A program made the translations under genes and the position numbers. From positions 41,531 through 105,530 of the forward strand of contig JBKPMR010000018.1 of NCBI GenBank assembly GCA_046732255.1: 64,000 bases of DNA. Reading direction: 5' to 3'. Position 1 is the stretch's first letter. The number at the start of each line of letters is the position of its first letter. Below, one piece after another: positions 26,456 through 34,412 of the stretch. The DNA comes from DATBLE01 sp046732255 (GTDB lineage: Bacteria > Actinomycetota > Thermoleophilia > Gaiellales > Gaiellaceae). Under the pieces are notes generated by a model, which was given only the letters and a program-made list of their open reading frames with translations, searched no databases and was not told where the DNA came from.

Positions 26456-27555
26456 TTGTCGCGGCGCAGAGCGCAGTCATGCCGACCTACGCCCGCGCGG
26501 ACGTGACCTTCGTCGAGGGTGAAGGCTGCTGGCTGACCGACGCCGACGGCCGCCGCTACCTCGACTTCGCCGCTGGCATCGCCGTCGTCGCGCTCGGCCA
26601 CCGTCACCCGGCGCCGCTCGCCGCTGCCCAGGCGCAGCTCGACCGGCTCTGGCACGTCTCCAACCTGTACTGGACCGAGCCGATGGCGCAGCTCGCCGAC
26701 CTCCTCTCGGAGCGGCTCGGCGGTGCCCAGGCGTTCTTCTGCAACTCCGGGACCGAGGCGGTCGAGGCGGCGATCAAGTACGCGCGCAAGGCGACCGGCA
26801 AGCCGGGCATCGTGGCGCTCGAGGGCTCGTTCCACGGACGCACGACCGGAGCGCTGGCGGCGACCGGCCAGCCGGCGAAGCGGGAGCGGTTCGAGCCGCT
26901 CCTGCCGGGAGTGACCTTCGCGAACCTGAACGACATCCCGTCGCTCGAGAGCGCCGTCGGTCCCGACACCGGCTTGATCCTGGTCGAGCCCGTCCAGGGT
27001 GAGGGCGGCGTCAATCCCGCCGAGCACGAGTTTCTGGCTGCCGCGGCCGCCCTCGCCGAGGAGCATGGCGCGCTCCTCTGCTTCGACGAGGTGCAGTCCG
27101 GCGTCGGCCGCACGGGGACCTTCTTCGCCTTCGAGGGGAGCGGCGTCGAACCGCACCTGGTGACCCTCGCGAAAGGGCTCGCGAACGGTCTTCCGATCGG
27201 GGCCATGCTCGCCACCGGCGATGCCTTCGCGCCCGGCGACCATGCCTCCACGTTCGGCGGCAACCTCGTCGTCTGTGCCGCCGCCTGCGCCGTCGTCGAG
27301 GCAGTCGACGAGGAGCTCCTCGCGAACGTCCGCGAGCGCGGGGCGCAGCTCGCCGAGGCGCTGCCCGTCCGCGGCACCGGCCTCCTGCTCGGGATCGAGA
27401 CCGAGCAGCCGGCGGCCGACGCCGTCGCCGCCTGCCTCGACGCCGGCCTGCTCGTCACCTCGGCGGGCCCGAACACACTCCGCCTCACACCCCCGTTGAC
27501 CGTCTCGGCTGCCGAGGTCGCTCAGGCGATCTCGATCCTCCAGGAGGTCCTTTGA
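26452..27555 (+). CDS. argD: Acetylornithine aminotransferase
   Basis: PLP enzyme that makes N-acetylornithine from the semialdehyde, 367 aa. Class III aminotransferase motifs: FFCNSGTEAVEAAIKYAR, GSFHGRTTGALAATG, the LCFDEVQSGVGRTG aspartate region, and the PLP lysine in TLAKGLANGLPIGAML. GTG 26452 overlaps the argB stop (GTGA); its own stop overlaps argR (TTGA). May also act in lysine synthesis as some ArgD do. Confidence 0.95.
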   Translation: MIVAAQSAVMPTYARADVTFVEGEGCWLTDADGRRYLDFAAGIAVVALGHRHPAPLAAAQAQLDRLWHVSNLYWTEPMAQLADLLSERLGGAQAFFCNSGTEAVEAAIKYARKATGKPGIVALEGSFHGRTTGALAATGQPAKRERFEPLLPGVTFANLNDIPSLESAVGPDTGLILVEPVQGEGGVNPAEHEFLAAAAALAEEHGALLCFDEVQSGVGRTGTFFAFEGSGVEPHLVTLAKGLANGLPIGAMLATGDAFAPGDHASTFGGNLVVCAAACAVVEAVDEELLANVRERGAQLAEALPVRGTGLLLGIETEQPAADAVAACLDAGLLVTSAGPNTLRLTPPLTVSAAEVAQAISILQEVL

Positions 27556-28022
27556 CTGCACATCGCCGCGAGCGTCAGGGCGCGATCCTGCGGCTGATCC
27601 GAGACCGTGAGATCTCGACGCAGGCCGAGCTCTCCGCCGCCCTCCACGACGCTGGCTACGAGGCGGTCCAGACGACCGTCTCGCGAGACATCGCCGAGCT
27701 CGGGCTCGTCAAGGTGCGGGCGGCGAACGGGCGACTCGTCTACGCACCCTCCGGATCTCCCGACCTCGACCGCCTGCGCGAGCTGGATGCGGCGCTCCGG
27801 CGCTGGGCGCTCTCGATCGAGGCGAGTGACAGCCTCGTCGTCGTCTTCACGCCCCGCGGGCTCGCTGCGGCGCTCGGAGATGCGATCGACGACTCGAAGC
27901 ATCCACACGTGCTCGCCACCGTTGCGGGCGAGAACACCGTCCTCGTCGTGCCGGTCGCAGGCGTTACGGCCCCGGCACTCCGCGAGGAGCTGAGCAGACA
28001 CCTTCTGGAAGGAGCCGCATGA
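27552..28022 (+). CDS. argR: Arginine repressor
   Basis: Arginine-responsive repressor, 156 aa. N-terminal winged helix (QTTVSRDIAELGLVKV is the recognition helix motif) and C-terminal hexamerisation/arginine-binding domain ending VAGENTVLVVP...ALREEL. Start TTG 27552 overlaps the argD stop. Encoded inside the operon it probably controls, through the ARG-box-like sites over the argC promoter. The stop overlaps a bridging ORF (ATGA), not argG directly. Confidence 0.94.
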   Translation: MTAHRRERQGAILRLIRDREISTQAELSAALHDAGYEAVQTTVSRDIAELGLVKVRAANGRLVYAPSGSPDLDRLRELDAALRRWALSIEASDSLVVVFTPRGLAAALGDAIDDSKHPHVLATVAGENTVLVVPVAGVTAPALREELSRHLLEGAA

Positions 28023-28243
28023 CCGCTCGCCGCCCGCTGCGCGGGCGAGCTCGCTCGCACGGGGCCGCCAGCGGCGGCCCCGTGGGGGGCGGTATCAGCT
28101 GGCCCGCTGCGCGGGCATGCCGGTTCCCCCCGTGGGCCCACCTCCCCAAAGACACTGTGCTCACCGCAGACGGCGCCGGGCCGCGCCCGCCATGTCGGTC
28201 GCGGCGACGAAAACCCCTTGAAGAACTGGAGATCGAGTCATGA
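28019..28243 (+). CDS. Candidate bridging ORF between argR and argG (repeat-derived)
   Basis: 74-codon open frame filling the argR-argG spacer. ATG overlaps the argR stop and TGA overlaps the argG start (ATGA at both ends). The peptide ends GAGPRPPCRSRRRKPLEELE, sharing PRPPCRSRRRK with the malG-glucosidase bridging ORF. DNA features: hairpin CACGGGGCCGCC/GGCGGCCCCGTG (28058-28084), a second GC-rich palindromic block, and the CATGTCGG box. Coding status is uncertain; a coupling role is inferred. Confidence 0.35.
   Translation: MTARRPLRGRARSHGAASGGPVGGGISWPAARACRFPPWAHLPKDTVLTADGAGPRPPCRSRRRKPLEELEIES
28180..28213 (+). repeat. CATGTCGG box, copy 2
   Basis: Same sequence as copy 1 (2497-2530) over the whole 34-bp box. 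It ends 26 nt before the argG ATG, the same distance as copy 1 to its downstream gene. Confidence 0.85.
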
Positions 28244-29445
28244 GCCGTACAGCAGTCCTCGCGTACAGCGGGGGCCTCGACACCACCTGTATCATCGCCT
28301 GGCTGAAGGAGTTCTACGACTACGACGAGGTCGTGGCCGTCCTCTGCGACGTCGGCCAGGAGTTCGACCTCGAGCAGTCGCAGCAGCGCGGGTATGCCGC
28401 CGGTGCGGACGACGTCCTCCTCGTCGACCGCCGCGAGCCCTTCGCGGGCGACCAGGTTGCGAAGGCGCTGAAGACGAACGCCCTGTACGAAGGCAAGTAC
28501 CCCCTCGTCTCTGCGCTCTCGCGGCCCGTGATCGCGCAGGCGGTCGCCGAGCTGGCCCAGGAGCTCGGCGCCGAGGCGGCCGTGCACGGCTGCACCGGCA
28601 AGGGCAACGATCAGCTCCGGTTCGAGCTCGCGTTCCGGGCCAACTACCCAGGCGTGCGCGTGATCGCGCCGCTCCGCGACAAGGTCTGGACCCGCGACGA
28701 GGAGATCGAGTATGCGCTTGCGAAGGGCATCCCGATCACCGTCACGCAGGACTCGCCGTTCTCCTTCGACGAGAACCTCTTCGGCCGGTCGATCGAGGCG
28801 GGGATCCTGGAGGATCCATGGGAGGCCCCGCCGGAGGACGCCTACCTCCTGACCTCGGACCCGAACACTGCGCCGGAGCCGGCGGAGCTCGTGATCGGTT
28901 TCGAGGCCGGGCTGCCGGTCTCGCTCGACGGCGACGCACTCGCGTTGCACGAGCTGATCGGCGAGCTGAACCGGCAGGCCGGGGCCTACGGCATCGGGCG
29001 GATCGACATGATCGAGAACCGCGCGATCGGGATCAAGAGCCGCGAGGTCTACGAGGCTCCGGCGGCGATGACGCTGATCGCAGCACACCGGGCGCTCGAG
29101 GACCTCGTGTTGACGAAGGCCGAGCTGGACGTCAAGCGCGGCATCGAGGACACCTGGGCGAAGACGGTCTACGACGGGCTGTGGTTCTCACCGGTGCGCG
29201 AGGCCCTCGACGCGTTCGTCGACAAGACGCAGGAGCTCGTCACGGGCGAGGTACGTGTCCAGCTGCGGCCCGCGGCCGCGGTCGTCAACGGCCGGCGGTC
29301 GGAGTTCGCTCTGTACGCGGAGTCGCTTGCCTCGTACGCGACCGGGGAGACGTTCCCGCATGACGCGGCCGCGGGATTCATCGAGATCTCCGCGCTTGAA
29401 GTCGAGTTGGCTGCGGCGCGCGCGCGGAAATGTGTGAGCGCGTGA
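28240..29445 (+). CDS. argG: Argininosuccinate synthase
   Basis: Joins citrulline and aspartate with ATP, 401 aa, normal length. PP-loop AYSGGLDTTCIIAWL, GCTGKGNDQLRFE, SFDENLFGRSIE and GRIDMIENRAIGIKSRE are all diagnostic. ATG 28240 has GGAG about 10 nt upstream. The C-terminal tail (AAAGFIEISALEVELAAARAR) has a diverged second copy 200 bp downstream, at the argH junction, indicating duplication of the 3' end around an inserted repeat. Confidence 0.95.
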   Translation: MSRTAVLAYSGGLDTTCIIAWLKEFYDYDEVVAVLCDVGQEFDLEQSQQRGYAAGADDVLLVDRREPFAGDQVAKALKTNALYEGKYPLVSALSRPVIAQAVAELAQELGAEAAVHGCTGKGNDQLRFELAFRANYPGVRVIAPLRDKVWTRDEEIEYALAKGIPITVTQDSPFSFDENLFGRSIEAGILEDPWEAPPEDAYLLTSDPNTAPEPAELVIGFEAGLPVSLDGDALALHELIGELNRQAGAYGIGRIDMIENRAIGIKSREVYEAPAAMTLIAAHRALEDLVLTKAELDVKRGIEDTWAKTVYDGLWFSPVREALDAFVDKTQELVTGEVRVQLRPAAAVVNGRRSEFALYAESLASYATGETFPHDAAAGFIEISALEVELAAARARKCVSA

Positions 29446-29645
29446 GCGGCCGTGGGGAGGGGTCCCAGGGGAACTGGGAGGTTCCCCGGCAAAATCGGCC
29501 TCTGAAAGAAGGGGGTCCGTGGGGGAAACATGGTTTCCCCCACGGGAGCGAGCCGGAGGCGAACGACGCGGCCGCAGGATTCATCCGGCTCGCCTCGCTC
29601 GAGGGTGAGCTGGCCGCGGTCCGGGCCCGCACGGTGCGCGTGTGA
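29442..29645 (+). CDS. Bridging ORF with duplicated argG tail between argG and argH
   Basis: 67-codon frame whose GTG overlaps the argG stop (GTGA) and whose TGA overlaps the argH GTG start. The first part is repeat-derived with two hairpins: GGGGAAC/GTTCCCC (29468-29487) and CCGTGGGGGAAAC/GTTTCCCCCACGG (29517-29545). The last 25 codons encode AAAGFIRLASLEGELAAVRA, plainly homologous to the argG C-terminus. The original argG end, with its argH coupling, seems to survive here while argG itself ends with a second version. Confidence 0.45.
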   Translation: MSGRGEGSQGNWEVPRQNRPLKEGGPWGKHGFPHGSEPEANDAAAGFIRLASLEGELAAVRARTVRV

Positions 29646-30862
29646 CGCTCTGGCAAGGGAGGGTCGAGGGAAAGCTCGCCCCCGACGTCTGGGAGCTGGT
29701 CAAGGCCGACGACGCCGAGCTGTTCCCATACGACTGCGAAGGGACGGGGATCCACGCCCGGCGGCTCGCCGAGGCGGGCATCCTCACGCCCGACGAGCTC
29801 GTCGAGGTCGAGGGTCGGCTGTCCGAGCTCGACGCGTCGATGATCGAGGAGACCGACGAGGACGTGCACTCGGCGATCGAGCGGCTGCTCGGACCGGTCG
29901 GGCGGAAGATCCACGCCGGCCGATCGCGCAACGACCAGGTGGTCACCGCCTTTCGGCTGTGGGCCCTCGACGCATGCGCCGAGGCGAAGGAGGGGATCGA
30001 GGCGCTCGCCCGCGTGTTTCTCGACCGGGCCGAGGAGGGGGCGAAGACGCTCATGCCCGGCTACACGCACCTCCAGCGCGCCCAGCCGGTCACGCTCGGC
30101 CATCACCTGCTCGCCTGGGTGGAGATGCTCGACCGCGACCGGGACCGGTTCGCGCTCGCCGCCTCGCACGCCGAGCCGTCGCCGCTCGGGGCCGGCGCGC
30201 TCGCCGGGACGACGCTCAACATCGGCACCCCCCCGTTTGCGATGTCCAACTCGCTCGACGCAGTCGCCGACCGCGACTTCGCGCTCGATTACCTCTACGC
30301 CTGCGCGGGGTTGTTCGTCCACCTCTCGCGGATCGGCGAGGAGCTCGCGCTGTGGGCGACTGCGGAGTTCGGTTTCGTCCGGCTCCCCGAGTCGGCCGCG
30401 ACCGGGTCATCGATGATGCCGCAAAAGCTGAACCCCGACGTCGCCGAGCTCGCCCGCGGGAAGGCCGGGACGGCGATCGGCAGGCTCGCCGGACTGCTGG
30501 CGACCGTCAAGGGGCTCCCGCTCTCGTACAACTCCGACCTCGGCGAGGACAAGCCTGCCGCCTTCGCAGCGCGCCGAGACGTGCGCCGGGTGCTGGCCGC
30601 GCTGGTCGTGCTCGTGAGCGACCTGCGGTTCGACGAGGAGCGGCTCGAGGCTGCGGCTGCGGATCCCGGGCTGCTCGCGACCGACGCCGCAGAGGCGCTC
30701 GTCGCCGAAGGGGTCCCGTTCCGAGACGCACACGAGCAGGTCGCCCGCGCCGTGCGCGAGGGTGCGTTCGACCCCGATTCGACCGCTGCGGAGAGCGTCA
30801 CCGTACGGCTCGGGGAGGTGGCGGAGGCAGTCGCCGAAGCCCGGAAGCGCTTCTCGAACTAG
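29642..30862 (+). CDS. argH: Argininosuccinate lyase
   Basis: Splits argininosuccinate to arginine and fumarate, 406 aa (family about 460, slightly short at the C-terminus). Fumarase/ASL superfamily motifs: GRSRNDQVVTAFRLW, TLMPGYTHLQRAQPVTLGHH and the signature GSSMMPQKLNPDVAEL. Start is GTG 29642 overlapping the stop of the preceding bridging frame. Last gene of the arginine operon. Confidence 0.95.
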   Translation: MTLWQGRVEGKLAPDVWELVKADDAELFPYDCEGTGIHARRLAEAGILTPDELVEVEGRLSELDASMIEETDEDVHSAIERLLGPVGRKIHAGRSRNDQVVTAFRLWALDACAEAKEGIEALARVFLDRAEEGAKTLMPGYTHLQRAQPVTLGHHLLAWVEMLDRDRDRFALAASHAEPSPLGAGALAGTTLNIGTPPFAMSNSLDAVADRDFALDYLYACAGLFVHLSRIGEELALWATAEFGFVRLPESAATGSSMMPQKLNPDVAELARGKAGTAIGRLAGLLATVKGLPLSYNSDLGEDKPAAFAARRDVRRVLAALVVLVSDLRFDEERLEAAAADPGLLATDAAEALVAEGVPFRDAHEQVARAVREGAFDPDSTAAESVTVRLGEVAEAVAEARKRFSN

Positions 30863-30917
30863 GGCTCGGCTGCCTCGGGCAGGTCGAGGCCGGTCGATAC
30901 GTTGACGCGCGTAGGAC

Positions 30918-32201
30918 ATGAACCCGCTCGCCCGCCGGATCCAGCGCGTCTATCTGACCCTCCTGCTCGGGAACACGCTCGCCGCGTCGTTCATCTGGGG
31001 GATCAACACGCTCTTCCTGCTCGACGCCGGTCTGAGCAACCTCGAGGCATTCGCGGCCAACGCGTTCTTCACCGCAGGCATGGTCGTCTTCGAGATTCCG
31101 ACGGGGATCGTCGCCGACACGTGGGGCCGTCGTGCCTCGTACCTCCTGGGCACGATCACCCTCTCGGGCTCGACCTTCCTCTACTGGCTCCTCTGGCAGA
31201 CGAAGGCGCCGTTCGGGCTGTGGGCCGTCGTCTCGATGCTGCTCGGCCTCGGCTTCACGTTCTTCTCGGGAGCGGTCGAAGCCTGGCTCGTCGACGCGCT
31301 CACCTTCGCCCGCTACGAGGGCGGGCTCGAGGCAGTCCTCGGACGCGGACAGGTGATCACCGGAGTCGGGATGCTCGGCGGGTCGATCCTCGGCGGCGTG
31401 ATCGCCCAAGTTGCAAACCTCGGCGTTCCCTTCCTCATGCGCGTCGTCGTCCTGCTCGTGATGTTCGCGGTCGCGTGGAGGCTGATGGAGGATCTCGGCT
31501 TCGAGCCGGAGCCTCGCGGTCAGCCTCTGCGGGCGATGCGCACAGTGTTCGTCACCTCGCTCGACTACGGGCTCAGGAATCCGCCGGTCCGCTGGATGAT
31601 GGTCGCGGCGCCGTTCGGGGCCGGGGTCGGGATCTACACCTTCTATGCGCTCCAGCCGTTCCTGCTCGACCTCTGGGGCAACAGCACGGACTACGCGATC
31701 GCAGGGCTGGCCGCGGCGATCGTCGCCGGTTCGCAGATCCTCGGCGGCTACGCCGCGCCCAGGATTCGCGGCCTCTTCAAGCTCCGCACGACTCCGCTCA
31801 TCATCGGCACGCTCCTGAGCGGCGCGATCCTCGTCGTCCTCGGTCTGACCCATCTCTTCTGGCCGGCCCTGGCGTTGCTCGTGGTCTGGGGCCTGATCTT
31901 CGCCGCCGAGATGCCCATCCGGCAGGCCTACCTCAACGGGATGATCCCGTCGAAGCAGCGTGCGACCGTGCTGTCGTTCGATTCGCTCATGGGCAGCGCG
32001 GGCGGCGTCGTCGTGCAGCCGGTCCTGGGTAAGGCCGCGGACGTCTACAGCTACGGGACGTCGTACGTCTTCGGCGGGCTGATCCAGGTGCTCGCCGCAC
32101 CGTTCATCGTCCTCAGCCGGCGTGAACGGAATCCGTCCGACTCGATGATCGCGGTCGCGGAGATGCCGGCACCGACCGACGAGCCGACCTACGCCAAGTA
32201 G
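30918..32201 (+). CDS. MFS transporter
   Basis: Major facilitator with about 12 membrane segments, 427 aa. The loop 2-3 motif GIVADTWGRRASYLLG is the MFS motif A, and the N-terminus (TLLLGNTLAASFIWGINTLFLLDAG) is the first helix. Substrate cannot be told; single-gene MFS proteins of this kind are often drug or metabolite exporters. Monocistronic, 56 bp after argH, and its 3' end overlaps the convergent hisA gene by 13 bp. Confidence 0.85.
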   Translation: MNPLARRIQRVYLTLLLGNTLAASFIWGINTLFLLDAGLSNLEAFAANAFFTAGMVVFEIPTGIVADTWGRRASYLLGTITLSGSTFLYWLLWQTKAPFGLWAVVSMLLGLGFTFFSGAVEAWLVDALTFARYEGGLEAVLGRGQVITGVGMLGGSILGGVIAQVANLGVPFLMRVVVLLVMFAVAWRLMEDLGFEPEPRGQPLRAMRTVFVTSLDYGLRNPPVRWMMVAAPFGAGVGIYTFYALQPFLLDLWGNSTDYAIAGLAAAIVAGSQILGGYAAPRIRGLFKLRTTPLIIGTLLSGAILVVLGLTHLFWPALALLVVWGLIFAAEMPIRQAYLNGMIPSKQRATVLSFDSLMGSAGGVVVQPVLGKAADVYSYGTSYVFGGLIQVLAAPFIVLSRRERNPSDSMIAVAEMPAPTDEPTYAK

Positions 32202-32908
32202 GCGAGCGCGTCGGCGAGCCCGAAGCGTCCGGACCAGAGCGCGCTGCCGACGACGGCGCCCTCGCACCCCAGGTCTCGGAGTGCAACGAGGTCGTCGAGC
32301 TCCGCGACCCCGCCTGCGGCGAGCACGGGCACGCCGACCTCCAAGACCTCGGAGAGCAGCGGGCGGTCAGGGCCGCGGAGAGACCCGTCTCGGCGGGTGC
32401 TGGTCACGAGCAGGCGCTGGACACCAGCGGCGGCGCACTGCCGGGCCAGCTCCGTCGGGGTGACGTCGGTCTCGGTGATCCAGCCGTCGGCGACGACGTG
32501 CCCGTCCTTGACGTCGATCGCGACCACCAGCCGCTCGGCGAAGCGGGCCGCGAGCAGTGACAGGCTTAAGCCCGTCACTGCTGTGAGAGCCGCGCTGCCG
32601 ACGATGGCCCGGGCGGCGCCCGCGTCGAGTGCGGCCTGGATCGCGTCGACCTCGCGCAAGCCGCCGCCCGCCTGGACGGGGACGCCGGCGGTCGCGATCC
32701 GTTCGATCAACCCAGGCGTGGGGCAGCCCGAGAACGCACCGTCGAGGTCGACCAGGTGCAGCCGCGAGGCGCCCTCCGAGGCGAACCGCGCCGCGGCAGT
32801 GCCGGGGTCGCCGCCCTCGATCGTCACCTGCTCGCGGCGGCCCTCGAAGAGCCGGACGCAGCGGCCGTCGAGCACGTCGATCGCGGGAATCACTTCGAAG
32901 GGCGCCAT
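32189..32908 (-). CDS. hisA: HisA: phosphoribosylformimino-AICAR-phosphate isomerase, with in-frame REP
   Basis: TIM-barrel isomerase of histidine synthesis, 239 aa. VIPAIDVLDGRCVRL carries the first catalytic Asp, VAIDVKDGHVVADGW the second, and VQAGGGLRE the phosphate-binding loop. The segment TAVTGLSLSL at about residues 109-118 is encoded by a 30-bp palindrome and replaces the usual short helix-loop between VGSAAL and LAARFAERL. ATG 32908 was chosen by family N-terminus; it is divergent from the TrpR-like regulator with which it shares a 32-bp gap. Confidence 0.94.
   Translation of the reverse strand: MAPFEVIPAIDVLDGRCVRLFEGRREQVTIEGGDPGTAAARFASEGASRLHLVDLDGAFSGCPTPGLIERIATAGVPVQAGGGLREVDAIQAALDAGAARAIVGSAALTAVTGLSLSLLAARFAERLVVAIDVKDGHVVADGWITETDVTPTELARQCAAAGVQRLLVTSTRRDGSLRGPDRPLLSEVLEVGVPVLAAGGVAELDDLVALRDLGCEGAVVGSALWSGRFGLADALAYLA
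32553..32582. repeat. REP-like palindrome inside hisA
   Basis: 30-bp palindrome with 14 of 15 positions matching between arms (AGCAGTGACAGGCTT / AAGCCCGTCACTGCT). Its core ACAGGnTTAAGCC is shared with the copy inside the ABC-F gene. Confidence 0.8.
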
Positions 32909-32918
32909 AGCAGCGTAG

Positions 32919-32928
32919 TAGCATGCTA
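32919..32928. promoter_or_regulatory. Candidate operator of the TrpR-like regulator
   Basis: Perfect palindrome TAGCATGCTA in the 32-bp gap between divergent hisA and the regulator gene, overlapping a possible -10. TrpR-family operators have this kind of short AT-flanked symmetry. Confidence 0.45.
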
Positions 32929-32940
32929 ACATGCAGCTCG

Positions 32941-33249
32941 ATGAGCAAGACCCTGGGCGAAGCGCGACATGAGCTCGACGAGATTCCCGGCCTCGACGAC
33001 CTGGCCGCGGCCTTCCTCTGTCTGCGGACCGGCGACGAGGCAAAGCGCTTCCTCCGCGACCTGTGCACCCTCGGCGAGCTGGAGGCGCTCGCGCACCGCT
33101 GGCAGATCGTCCGCCTGCTCGACGAGGGGCTCCCGTATCTCGAGATCGCGGAGCGCGTGCACACCAGCACTGCGACCGTCACGCGCGTGGCGCAGTGGCT
33201 TCGCCACGGCACCGGCTGGTACCGGCTCGCGCTCGATCGCACGCGCTAA
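32941..33249 (+). CDS. TrpR-like (YerC/YecD family) DNA-binding protein
   Basis: 102-aa protein with the Trp-repressor fold helix-turn-helix: LCTLGELEALAHRWQIVRLL followed by GLPYLEIAERVHTSTATVTRVAQWL. YerC/YecD proteins in Gram-positive bacteria are linked by comparative genomics to histidine-pathway control. Its position between hisA and hisG supports a his regulator here (inference). ATG 32941 starts the family domain; an earlier in-frame ATG (32923) is less likely. Confidence 0.85.
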   Translation: MSKTLGEARHELDEIPGLDDLAAAFLCLRTGDEAKRFLRDLCTLGELEALAHRWQIVRLLDEGLPYLEIAERVHTSTATVTRVAQWLRHGTGWYRLALDRTR

Positions 33250-33327
33250 GGCGATCGCCGCAGGCTCGACTGAGGCGACCAATGAGCGGAGTCGGCGGCT
33301 TTGCCGTTGCCGAGAGCGGGTTCGCGC

Positions 33328-34200
33328 GTGAGCGCCGGGACCGAGGGGCGGCTGCTCGTCGCGGTCCCGTCGAAGGGGCGGATGGCGCAGCCCTCGCTCG
33401 ACCTGCTCGATGCCGCCGGGCTTCGCTTCGAGCTGGGGGAGCGGGCCCTGCACGTCCCGTGCCAGAACGCGCCGGTCGACCTCCTGCTCGTTCGCCCGCA
33501 CGACATCCCGGAGTACGTCCAGGACGGCGTCGTCCACGTCGGGATCACGGGCGCGAACCTGGTCGCGGAGGCGTGCGCCGACGTCGTCCAGCTTGCGGAG
33601 CTTGGCTTCGCGCGCTGCACGCTGGAGGCGGCGGTGCCGACCGCGGCTCCGCAGCGGGAGCTGGCCGACCTCTCCGGTCTGCGGGTCGCGACCGCCTACC
33701 CCGTGTCCACCCGCGCCGTCTTCGACCGACTCGGCGTCGAGGCGGAGCTGGTCACCGTGTCGGGCTCGGTCGAAGCGGCGCCGCGGCTCGGCCTCTCGGA
33801 TGCGATCGTCGACCTCGTCTCCACCGGCTCGACGGCGAGCGTGAACGGCCTGCGCCGCATCGGACGCCTGCTCGACTCGGAGGCGGTCTTGATCGCGAAC
33901 CGGCAGGCGATCGAGGAGCGGCGGGAGCTCGTGGAGCGGCTGGAGCTGATGCTCCGCGGCGTCGTCGCCGCCCGCAGCCGCCGCTACGTGATGCTCAACG
34001 CCTCGGAGGACGACCTGCCGGCGATCCGCGAGCTGCTGCCCGGTTTGGGTGCGCCCTCCGTGCTCCCCCTCGCCGAGCCCGGACAGATCGCGGTGCACGC
34101 CGCCGTGCCGGTCGACGAGATCTGGGATCTGCTTCCGCCGCTGAAGGCGGCCGGTGCCTCGTCGATCCTCGTCGTGCCGGTCGAGAGGCTCGTTCCATGA
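33328..34200 (+). CDS. hisG: ATP phosphoribosyltransferase, long form
   Basis: First enzyme of histidine synthesis: condenses ATP with PRPP, about 290 aa. Catalytic domain starts GRLLVAVPSKGRMAQPSLDLL and includes the PRPP-binding DAIVDLVSTGSTASVNGLR; the C-terminal region ending PLKAAGASSILVVPVERL is the ACT-like histidine-sensing domain of the long form, so feedback inhibition is expected and no HisZ is needed. GTG 33328 is the likely start, with a TTG at 33301 possible. Its stop overlaps a bridging ORF (ATGA). Confidence 0.92.
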   Translation: MSAGTEGRLLVAVPSKGRMAQPSLDLLDAAGLRFELGERALHVPCQNAPVDLLLVRPHDIPEYVQDGVVHVGITGANLVAEACADVVQLAELGFARCTLEAAVPTAAPQRELADLSGLRVATAYPVSTRAVFDRLGVEAELVTVSGSVEAAPRLGLSDAIVDLVSTGSTASVNGLRRIGRLLDSEAVLIANRQAIEERRELVERLELMLRGVVAARSRRYVMLNASEDDLPAIRELLPGLGAPSVLPLAEPGQIAVHAAVPVDEIWDLLPPLKAAGASSILVVPVERLVP

Positions 34201-34412
34201 TCGTCGCTCGCCTCCGGCTCGATCCCGCGGGGAGAATGGCCAAGCACGCGAAGCGTGCACGCAGACAGAGCCCCCCTTCAGGGGCGCCATGGGCGCCCCG
34301 CGTTCCCCCCTCCCCAATCGACCTCGCACCCCAGAAACCGCCCTCGGCCGCGCCCGCCATGTCGGTGGCGGCGACGAACACCTCGTGCCAAACCTGGCGC
34401 GGATACCCATGA
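34197..34412 (+). CDS. Candidate bridging ORF between hisG and hisD (repeat-derived)
   Basis: 71-codon open frame between hisG and hisD with ATGA overlaps at both ends. The N-terminus VARLRLDPAGR resembles the start of the malG-glucosidase bridging ORF (IARLRLASRGKR), and the DNA contains a GGGGCGCC/GGCGCCCC hairpin and a CATGTCGG box. The box is read in a different frame here than in the arg and malG copies, so the frame is kept although the peptide is not, which argues for selection on coupling and not on peptide sequence. Confidence 0.35.
   Translation: MIVARLRLDPAGRMAKHAKRARRQSPPSGAPWAPRVPPSPIDLAPQKPPSAAPAMSVAATNTSCQTWRGYP
34347..34380 (+). repeat. CATGTCGG box, copy 3
   Basis: Matches copies 1 and 2 except for two substitutions (GGTGGCGGC and GACGAACA). 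Ends 28 nt before the hisD ATG. Confidence 0.85.
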
